Origin: Streptomyces piniterrae
GTDB lineage: Bacteria > Actinomycetota > Actinomycetes > Streptomycetales > Streptomycetaceae
Direction: 5' to 3'
Length of the DNA: 64,000 nucleotides
Assembly: GCF_005048155.1 (NCBI RefSeq)
Contig: NZ_SUMB01000005.1
Span: 124,001 to 188,000, forward strand
This document shows positions 58,252 to 64,000 of the stretch, one piece after another. How positions within the stretch are numbered: position 1 is the first letter of the stretch; every line of letters starts with the position of its first letter. A program made the position numbers and the translations under genes. The notes under the pieces are model-generated. The model searched no databases, was not told where the DNA came from, and saw nothing but the letters and a program-made list of their open reading frames with translations.

Positions 58252-59862
58252 TTGAGTACGGGATCCGGAGCACACTCCGCCCCCGCACCGCACTCCGATC
58301 ACGACACCGCTGCCGGCGACGCGACCGAGGCCACCACGGGCCCCGACCCGGAAATAGCCGCCGCCGCACCCCAGACGGCAGCCCCCTCGCGCAGGGGCAC
58401 GTTCAGCTCCCTGCGCATCCGTAACTACCGCCTCTTCGCCACCGGCCAGGTGGTCTCCAACACCGGCACCTGGATGCAGCGCATCGCCCAGGACTGGCTG
58501 GTCCTGAGCCTCACCGGCTCGTCCGCCGCGGTCGGCGTCACCACCGCCCTGCAGTTCCTCCCCATGCTGCTCTTCGGGCTGTACGGCGGCGTGCTCGCCG
58601 ACCGCTTCCCCAAGCGCCGGCTGCTGCTCATCACCCAGACCGCCATGGGCCTGACCGGCCTGGCCCTCGCCGTACTCACACTCAGCGGCCACGTACAGGT
58701 CTGGCACGTCTACCTGGTGGCGCTGCTGCTCGGCCTCGCCACCGTCCTCGACAACCCCGCCCGGCAGGCGTTCGTCGTCGAGATGGTCGGCCCGGACGAC
58801 CTGCGGAACGCCGTCAGCCTCAACTCCGCCAACTTCCAGTCCGCGCGGCTGATCGGCCCCGCCGTCGCCGGTGTCCTGATCACCGCCTTCGGCAGCGGCT
58901 GGGCCTTCCTCTTCAACGGCCTGTCGTTCCTCGCGCCGATCACCGGCCTGCTGATGATGCGCACCGCCGAACTCCACAAGGTCGACCGCGTCCCCCGCAG
59001 CAAGGGCCAGCTGAGAGAGGGCCTGCGCTATGTGTCCGGGCGCCCCGAACTGGTCTGGCCGATCGTCCTGGTCGGCTTCATCGGCACCTTCGGCTTCAAC
59101 TTCCCGATCTGGCTGACCGCCTTCGTCTACCACCTCTATCACCAGGGCGCGGGCACATACGCCCTGTTCAACGCCCTGATGGCGGCCGGATCCCTGATCG
59201 GCGCGCTGCTCGCCGCACGGCGCGCGTCCTCCCGCCTCCGGCTGCTGGTCGGCGCGGCGGCGCTGTTCGGCGTCCTGGAGATCACGGCCGCCCTCGCCCC
59301 GTCCTTCTGGATCTTCGCGGCGCTCCTCGCGCCCATCGGCATGGTCGGCCTGACGATCAACGTCACCGCCAACGCCAGCGTGCAGCTGGCGACGGACCCG
59401 GCGATGCGCGGCCGCGTCATGAGCCTGTTCATGATGGTCTTCATGGGCGGCACACCGCTGGGCGCACCGCTGGTCGGCTGGGTCACGGACGCGTACGGGG
59501 CCCGGGTCGGGTTCCTGGCGGGCGGCGCTGTGTCGCTTGTGGCCGCGAGCGTCATCGGCCTGATCCTCGCCGGTCCGCTGCGCTTTGCCCGGGCGGCTGT
59601 GTGGCTCTCCCGCCGTGCCGGCGGACCGGGGAAACAGCCATGTGCCCGCACACTCGGCAACGTACCTCCACACCCCACTCACCTCCCCGTCCCACCCTCA
59701 ACGGGAGGGGACGGGCCGCGGGACGGAGTCGTGCGGCCCGTCACCGCACCCGACAGCCCCGCGCAGCGGCCACAGCCCGCCGCAGGCGCAACGGCGCCGC
59801 AGCCGACGGCGAACGGGAACTTCGTCGGCTCAGGCCAAGCGCAGCAGACAGGTGCGACATGA
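58252..59862 (+). CDS. MFS exporter (EntS/DHA3-like) controlled by adjacent MarR
   Basis: A 536-aa transporter. A Thr/Ala-rich N-tail (1-48) is followed by SSLRIRNYRLFATGQVVSNTGTWMQRIAQDWLVLSLTGSSAAVG, typical of MFS_3 (enterobactin exporter-like) proteins. GVLADRFPKRRLLLITQ is the helix 2-3 loop. A 70-residue Pro/Gln-rich C-tail ends the protein. TTG start at 58252 with GAGGAGG about 11 bases ahead. The last four bases overlap the thpR start (ATGA). Substrate unknown. Confidence 0.88.
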   Translation: MSTGSGAHSAPAPHSDHDTAAGDATEATTGPDPEIAAAAPQTAAPSRRGTFSSLRIRNYRLFATGQVVSNTGTWMQRIAQDWLVLSLTGSSAAVGVTTALQFLPMLLFGLYGGVLADRFPKRRLLLITQTAMGLTGLALAVLTLSGHVQVWHVYLVALLLGLATVLDNPARQAFVVEMVGPDDLRNAVSLNSANFQSARLIGPAVAGVLITAFGSGWAFLFNGLSFLAPITGLLMMRTAELHKVDRVPRSKGQLREGLRYVSGRPELVWPIVLVGFIGTFGFNFPIWLTAFVYHLYHQGAGTYALFNALMAAGSLIGALLAARRASSRLRLLVGAAALFGVLEITAALAPSFWIFAALLAPIGMVGLTINVTANASVQLATDPAMRGRVMSLFMMVFMGGTPLGAPLVGWVTDAYGARVGFLAGGAVSLVAASVIGLILAGPLRFARAAVWLSRRAGGPGKQPCARTLGNVPPHPTHLPVPPSTGGDGPRDGVVRPVTAPDSPAQRPQPAAGATAPQPTANGNFVGSGQAQQTGAT

Positions 59863-60422
59863 GACTCTTCGCCGCCATCCTCCCGCCCGCCTCCGTCATC
59901 GCCGAACTGGCCGATGAGGTCGCGCAGTTGAGGGCCCTCCCCGGGGCGGGCCAGCTCCGCTGGACCGGGCCGGACGGCTGGCATTTCACGCTCGCGTTCT
60001 TCGGGGAGGTGCCGGTCGAGGTGCTGCCCGAGCTGGAGGAGCGGCTGGCGCGGGCCGCGCACCGGCACCCGCCGTACGAGCTGAAGATCGCCGGCGGCGG
60101 GCGGTTCGACGACCGTGTGGTGTGGGCGGGCGCCGAGGGCGACCGGGAGACCATGCGGAAGCTGGCGGACTCGGCGGCCGCGGGCGCCCGCCGGGCCGGC
60201 GTCCCGATGACCGACCACCGCCCGTACCACCCGCATCTCACGCTCGCCAGGAACCGTTCCCGGCTCGGCCTCGCCCCGTTCGCGGAGGCGCTGGCGCACT
60301 TCGAGGGCACCTCGTGGACGGTCGGCGAGCTGGCTCTCGTGCGCAGCCACCCGCCGGTCCCCGGTGTCGCCGGCAAGCAGCCGCGGTACGAGACGGTGGC
60401 GGCCTGGCCGCTCGGTCACTGA
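59859..60422 (+). CDS. thpR: RNA 2',3'-cyclic phosphodiesterase (LigT/ThpR)
   Basis: A 187-aa 2H phosphoesterase. The two catalytic H-x-T/L motifs are HFTLAF (about residues 43-48) and HLTLAR (about 126-131). It opens 2',3'-cyclic phosphates on RNA ends. The ATG overlaps the MFS stop by four bases, so it is translated in the marR-MFS-thpR operon. The functional link with an exporter is unclear. Confidence 0.93.
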   Translation: MRLFAAILPPASVIAELADEVAQLRALPGAGQLRWTGPDGWHFTLAFFGEVPVEVLPELEERLARAAHRHPPYELKIAGGGRFDDRVVWAGAEGDRETMRKLADSAAAGARRAGVPMTDHRPYHPHLTLARNRSRLGLAPFAEALAHFEGTSWTVGELALVRSHPPVPGVAGKQPRYETVAAWPLGH

Positions 60423-60466
60423 CGGCTGGCTCAAACGTTCGGGACCGGTCCGGTTACGCTCACTGG

Positions 60467-60553
60467 GTGGATCCCAAGACCCGTAACCGGATCATGTCCG
60501 GTCTTTTCGCCGTGCTGCTCATCGTCGTGATCGTGGCGGCGGCCGTCCGCTGA
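60467..60553 (+). CDS. 28-aa single-helix membrane peptide
   Basis: GTG at 60467 gives VDPKTRNRIMSGLFAVLLIV and then VIVAAAVR (first residue Met when translated): a basic cap and one helix. It is too short for normal gene calling. No ribosome site is present, but TTACGCT lies about 13 bases before the GTG as a possible -10, which fits a leaderless mRNA. I recall similar tiny proteins in other Streptomyces. Function unknown. Confidence 0.5.
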   Translation: MDPKTRNRIMSGLFAVLLIVVIVAAAVR

Positions 60554-60602
60554 CCGCGCGGCCGCCCGCCGCCCGCCTCACCGGCGTCGGTCACTCACCC
60601 GC

Positions 60603-61601
60603 TCACCAGGCGAACGCCTCCGGGGACGGACCCGGCCCCGGGAAGATCGCGTCCAGTTCCGCGAGGAGCTCGGCCGGCAGCGTCAGATCGACCGCGCGCA
60701 GCCCGGAGGCCAGCTGCTCCGTGGTGCGCGGGCCGACGATCGGTCCGGTCACCCCGGGCCGGCTGAGCAGCCACGCCAGCGCGACCTCGCCGGGCGCCAG
60801 ACCGTGCTTGTCGAGCAGGTCCTCGTACGCCTGGATCTGGGCGCGGATCGCCGAGTTGGCCAGCGCGTCGCCGGACCGCCCGGACCCCGAACGCGCCGCG
60901 CCCCCCTCCCGCTCCTTGCGGATGGCGCCGCCCAGCAGCCCGCCGTGCAGCGGCGACCAGGGGATGACGCCGAGACCGTAGCTCTCGGCCGCCGGAACGA
61001 CCTCCATCTCGGCGCGCCGCTCGGCGAGGTTGTACAGGCACTGCTCGCTGACCAGCCCGTACGAACCGCGCCGCCGCGCGGTCTCGTTGGCCTGGGCGAT
61101 GTGCCAGCCGGCGTGGTTGGAGGACCCGGCGTAGAGGATCTTGCCCTGCTGGACGAGGACGTCGATGGCCTGCCAGATCTCGTCCCAGGGCGTGGCGCGG
61201 TCGACGTGGTGGAACTGGTAAAGATCGATGTGGTCGGTGCGCAGCCGGGTGAGGCTGGCGTCGACGGCGCGCCGGATGTTGAGGGCGGAGAGCCTGTCCT
61301 GGTTGGGCCAGACCTGTGCGCCGTCGGCGGCCATGTTGCCGTAGACCTTGGTGGCCAGCACGGTCTTGTCGCGCCGCCCGCCGCCCTTGGCGAACCAGGA
61401 GCCGATGATCTCCTCGGTACGGCCCTTGTTCTCGCCCCATCCGTAGACGTTGGCGGTGTCGAAGAAGTTGACGCCCGCGTCGAGCGCGGCGTCCATGATG
61501 AGGTGGCTGTCGGACTCGTCCGTCTGGGGCCCGAAGTTCATCGTCCCGAGGACGAGTCGGCTGACCTTGAGTCCGGTGCGTCCGAGCTGCGTGTACTTCA
61601 T
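60603..61601 (-). CDS. Aldo/keto reductase
   Basis: A 332-aa (alpha/beta)8 oxidoreductase. FFDTANVYGWGENKGRTEEIIGSWF holds the catalytic Asp and Tyr; DKTVLATKVYG the Lys; LYQFHHVDR the His. GPIVGPRTTEQL binds NADPH. It reduces carbonyls; the subfamily is that of YajO/YccK-like AKRs. ATG 61601 with a weak ribosome site. It lies downstream of the SGNH gene on the same strand, 66 bp apart. Confidence 0.92.
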   Translation of the reverse strand: MKYTQLGRTGLKVSRLVLGTMNFGPQTDESDSHLIMDAALDAGVNFFDTANVYGWGENKGRTEEIIGSWFAKGGGRRDKTVLATKVYGNMAADGAQVWPNQDRLSALNIRRAVDASLTRLRTDHIDLYQFHHVDRATPWDEIWQAIDVLVQQGKILYAGSSNHAGWHIAQANETARRRGSYGLVSEQCLYNLAERRAEMEVVPAAESYGLGVIPWSPLHGGLLGGAIRKEREGGAARSGSGRSGDALANSAIRAQIQAYEDLLDKHGLAPGEVALAWLLSRPGVTGPIVGPRTTEQLASGLRAVDLTLPAELLAELDAIFPGPGPSPEAFAW

Positions 61602-61667
61602 GGTTGCCCAGCCAACGCCTTGGAGTGCGCTCGAATCAAGGGGACGAGGGGGTGCGTCGGCCGGCCC

Positions 61668-62369
61668 TCAGCGCACGCCGTGGGTCTCGTACGCGGCGTA
61701 CGGCCCCCCGACCCCCCACGCCTGGTGCATCGCGTCGGCGAAGGCGCCCGCCAGCAAGTGCTCGCCCGACACCGACGGATGCGTGCCGTCGTACGTCGCG
61801 CGGTCGATCTCCCAGCCGGCCGGTTCGGAGGCGAGGAGCAGCGGTGAGGCGGGGGTGTCGAGGTCGGCGACGGCCTTGGCCAGGAGTTCGTTGAAGCGGT
61901 CGCACTGTGCGCCGAACGCGGTGTCCGTGACGGCTCGCACGTTGGGTATGACGGGCATCAGCACCGCCCGGATGTGCGGCGCCGCCTCCCGCGCCGCCGT
62001 GACGAAGCGTCGTACGTTCTCCGCCGTCTGGTCGGCGTTGGTGTAGAAGCCGAGGTCGATGAGGCCGAGCGAGACGAGCAGCGTGTCGGCGCGGTGCTCG
62101 CGTATCGCGTCGCCGATCAGTGGCGCCATGTGCAGCCAGCCCTCGCCCCAGCCGGCGAGGTGGCGGCGGGCCCCGCCCGGGAAGCCGGGGTCGCCGTACT
62201 CGTGGGAGGTGGCGGCGTCCTGGAGGGTGTCATGGAGCGCGTCGCGCGGGCCGACGATGCGGTACCGGCCGTCGAAGGTCGCCTGCAGGTGCTGCCACAT
62301 GCGATAGCGCCAGGTGAAATCGCCGGTGTGCCCAATGGTCATCGAGTCGCCGACGAACATGATCCTCAT
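61668..62369 (-). CDS. SGNH/GDSL-family hydrolase, cytoplasmic
   Basis: A 233-aa single-domain SGNH hydrolase without signal peptide. IMFVGDSMTIGHTGDFTWRYRMWQHL gives the nucleophile Ser; the Gly block is PGFPGGARRHLAGWGEG; LVSLGLIDLGFYTNADQ replaces the usual GxND Asn with Leu-Ile-Asp; YDGTHPSVSGEHLLA gives Asp and His. The altered GxND block (SLGLIDLG) is noteworthy. ATG 62369; a longer N-terminus is possible but lacks a ribosome site. Confidence 0.85.
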   Translation of the reverse strand: MRIMFVGDSMTIGHTGDFTWRYRMWQHLQATFDGRYRIVGPRDALHDTLQDAATSHEYGDPGFPGGARRHLAGWGEGWLHMAPLIGDAIREHRADTLLVSLGLIDLGFYTNADQTAENVRRFVTAAREAAPHIRAVLMPVIPNVRAVTDTAFGAQCDRFNELLAKAVADLDTPASPLLLASEPAGWEIDRATYDGTHPSVSGEHLLAGAFADAMHQAWGVGGPYAAYETHGVR

Positions 62370-62458
62370 CCGGCAATGATGGCCGACAGACCTTACTGCC
62401 GGGTACGTGACGCTCGACACTCCAGGCGGTCCGCGGCCCGGGATGGCAGTCTGTGCCC

Positions 62459-63511
62459 ATGCGTTCGCTTCTGTGCGCGGCCGGTGCCGCGGGGATGGTG
62501 CTGTGCGCGGCGGTCGCGCCGGCCGCCGCCGACGAGCCCGACGGCTTCAAGATCGGCGATACCAGGATCACCGAGTCCAGCGGTCTGGCCGCCAGCCGCG
62601 TGCACCCGGGCATCTACTGGACCCACAACGACAGTGACGACGGCCCGTACGTCTACGCCGTCGACGCCGAGTCCGGGCGTACGGTCGCCACCCTCACCCT
62701 GCGGGGGATCGGCGCACCGCGTGACGTCGAGGCGGTCTCGATCGGTCCGGACGGGAACATCTACGTCGGCGACATCGGCGACAACCGCGGCGGCACCTGG
62801 GACCACGTCTGGATCTACCGCTTCCCCGAGCCGAAGCGGCTGCGCGACGCGACCGTCACCGCCGCGCAGTTCACCGTGACGTACGCGGACGGGCCGCGCG
62901 ACGCGGAGGCGCTGATGGTGCATCCGAAGACCGGCCGGGTGTACATCGCCAGCAAGAAGCAGGACGGCGGGGGCGCGTTGTACGAGGGCCCGCCGCGGCT
63001 CAGCGCATCCGGCACCAACACCTTTCGCCGGGTTTCGCCGATCGATCTGTGGGTGACGGACGGCGCGTTCTCCCCGGACGGAACCCGGTTGGCGCTGCGC
63101 AGCTACTTCGGTGGCCGGATGTACCGCTGGCAGGACGGCCGTCCGAAGGACCTCGGCAGCGTGAGCGTGCCGTTCCAGGGACAGGGCGAGTCGGTCACCT
63201 TCGCTCCCGACGGCCGGACGCTGATGTACGGATCCGAGGGCCCCAACAGCGAGGTCGAGCCGGTCGGACTGACGGGCGATCAGCTGCCGGACTCGGCGCG
63301 CGACGCGGCGCCCGGGGACGGCGGCAACGGCGATGCGGGAAAGGGCGATACGGGGAAGGGCGGCGGTTCGGGACAGCCGGGGGACTCGGGGGCCGCCGGA
63401 GCGTCCGGGGATCCAGGGGCCCAGCCCGGCTTCGGCAAGGGGGCGGTGCTCCTTCTCGGGATCGCGGCGCTGGTCGTGGCACTGCGAAAGCTGGTGCGAC
63501 GGAGCAAGTAG
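62459..63511 (+). CDS. Surface-anchored beta-propeller (WD40/YVTN-like) protein
   Basis: A 350-aa exported protein. Signal peptide (1-25, AAVAPAAADEPD). A beta-propeller domain (about 30-275) with repeated strands such as TESSGLAASRVHPGIYWTHNDSDDGPYVYAVDAESGRTVATLTL and DVEAVSIGPDGNIYVGDIGDN. A Gly/Asp-rich spacer (about 290-325) and a C-terminal helix with basic end (GAVLLLGIAALVVALRKLVRRSK) anchor it to the membrane. ATG 62459 preferred over GTG 62453; both are near-leaderless. Binding or enzymatic role unknown. Confidence 0.85.
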   Translation: MRSLLCAAGAAGMVLCAAVAPAAADEPDGFKIGDTRITESSGLAASRVHPGIYWTHNDSDDGPYVYAVDAESGRTVATLTLRGIGAPRDVEAVSIGPDGNIYVGDIGDNRGGTWDHVWIYRFPEPKRLRDATVTAAQFTVTYADGPRDAEALMVHPKTGRVYIASKKQDGGGALYEGPPRLSASGTNTFRRVSPIDLWVTDGAFSPDGTRLALRSYFGGRMYRWQDGRPKDLGSVSVPFQGQGESVTFAPDGRTLMYGSEGPNSEVEPVGLTGDQLPDSARDAAPGDGGNGDAGKGDTGKGGGSGQPGDSGAAGASGDPGAQPGFGKGAVLLLGIAALVVALRKLVRRSK

Positions 63512-63534
63512 CGGGTGCCTGCGGGTGCCCCGGC

Positions 63535-64000
63535 TTACGGAGTGCCCGGCTCCGCGCTCTCGTGCTCTCCCTCTCCCTCTCCCTTTCCCTCTCCTTCTCC
63601 CTCCCCCTCGATCAGCCGCAGTTCGTAATGCAGCGTCTTCTCCTTCTTGAGGCGGTGCGCCATCGGCACCAGCAGGCCGTGGATCAGCGGGTATTTACGG
63701 GTCAGTGAGCGCTCCGCGCGCCGGTACTCCCGGGTCTCCGGGTCGAGCAGCCGCATCCGGGCCTTGAGGGTGGGGCCGGTGGGCTTGCCGCGCAGGGTGG
63801 AGGCGCAGATCTCCACCTCCGGGAAGTTCCGCATCCGTTTCGCCTTCCAGGCGCTGCCGTACGTGCGGATATAGGCGTGGTCGCCGTCGACGGCGATGTT
63901 GACCGGGGTGCCGACGCCGGTGCCGTCCCGCTTGAACGTGGTGAGCAGGATCGTCCCCTGCCGCTCGAAGGGGGCGAGGCCGGGGCTCGGTGGAATCGTC
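63535..64000 (-). CDS. PPOX-class F420-dependent oxidoreductase, 5' end outside the window
   Basis: A split-barrel protein reading through the window edge. The visible part starts TIPPSPGLAPFERQGTILLT and continues GTPVNIAVDGDHAYIRTYGSAWKAKR, then MRNFPEVEICASTLRGKPTGPTLKARMRLL, typical of PPOX-class F420-dependent reductases. The C-terminal tail is a Gly-Glu repeat (EGEGEGEGKGEGEGEHES) encoded by a CT-rich simple sequence. The stop is TAA. The start codon lies beyond base 64000. Confidence 0.82.
   Translation of the reverse strand, partial: TIPPSPGLAPFERQGTILLTTFKRDGTGVGTPVNIAVDGDHAYIRTYGSAWKAKRMRNFPEVEICASTLRGKPTGPTLKARMRLLDPETREYRRAERSLTRKYPLIHGLLVPMAHRLKKEKTLHYELRLIEGEGEGEGKGEGEGEHESAEPGTP
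63561..63608. repeat. CTCTCCCT simple repeat coding a Gly-Glu tail
   Basis: CTCTCC/CTTTCC hexamers repeat seven to eight times inside the 3' end of the F420-dependent oxidoreductase gene. Confidence 0.7.

Overview
The window is a GC-rich (about 72 percent by eye) stretch of actinobacterial chromosome, almost certainly from a Streptomyces. The evidence is the strong third-codon GC bias, frequent GTG/TTG starts, several leaderless-looking starts, and a gene order that I recall from the S. coelicolor SCO4276-SCO4345 core region: terD, cdgB, nagKA, otsBA, threonine synthase, groEL2, murQ, mqnD/mqnB. No phage, transposase, tRNA, rRNA, CRISPR or plasmid signal was seen. It is core-chromosome housekeeping and regulatory sequence rather than an island. 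About 58 protein genes are supported; the last one is cut by the window edge.

Layout. 1-7.2 kb: a secreted SGNH hydrolase with a Tyr/Asp/Gly block and a His block, TerD, an ArfB-like ribosome rescue factor, a flavin reductase, the diguanylate cyclase CdgB behind an unusually palindrome-rich promoter, and a membrane-anchored carbohydrate-binding protein. 7.2-12.1 kb: amino-sugar genes (PfkB-type sugar kinase, nagA, nagK) and an orphan sugar-binding lipoprotein. A good DasR site lies before nagK and a weaker one before the lipoprotein. 12.3-16.7 kb: compatible solutes (otsB; gpgS-otsA operon). 16.8-21.3 kb: a SAM-I riboswitch controlling a threonine synthase-like gene plus a CysO/ThiS-like sulfur carrier, then a cold-shock gene and groEL2 behind two CIRCE elements. 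21.4-28.5 kb: TetR, two VOC proteins, and a MurNAc recycling set (EIIBC, murQ, RpiR-type regulator) with visible operator repeats, followed by small proteins. 28.6-34.3 kb: drug-efflux MFS, HD hydrolase, CutC with a DasR-like box, and the HelR RNA polymerase recycling motor. 34.7-44.2 kb: GT87 membrane protein, XPB helicase with its partner protein, HAD phosphatase and a cold-shock-domain protein. 44.2-49.1 kb: mqnD/mqnB of futalosine menaquinone synthesis, a lipoprotein, an MFS protein and a DUF3027 protein. 49.2-64 kb: a 1096-aa sacsin/Hsp90-type ATPase, a CtpE-like P-type ATPase, a purine permease, a MarR-MFS-ThpR operon, an aldo/keto reductase, a second SGNH hydrolase, a membrane-anchored beta-propeller protein and a truncated F420-dependent oxidoreductase.

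How it works together. Several genes handle cell-wall or chitin-derived amino sugars: NagK/NagA, the lipoprotein, MurP/MurQ/MurR and perhaps CutC. The repeated TGGACTAGACC-type boxes suggest that DasR ties part of this together. CdgB links the region to c-di-GMP/BldD developmental control. The most interesting unit is the SAM riboswitch - threonine synthase paralogue - sulfur-carrier operon. Its regulation and partner fit homocysteine/methionine synthesis with a protein-bound sulfur donor better than plain threonine synthesis. A window-wide oddity is that many intergenic gaps hold short tandem repeats (10-27 bp units, each different), most of them just after stop codons.
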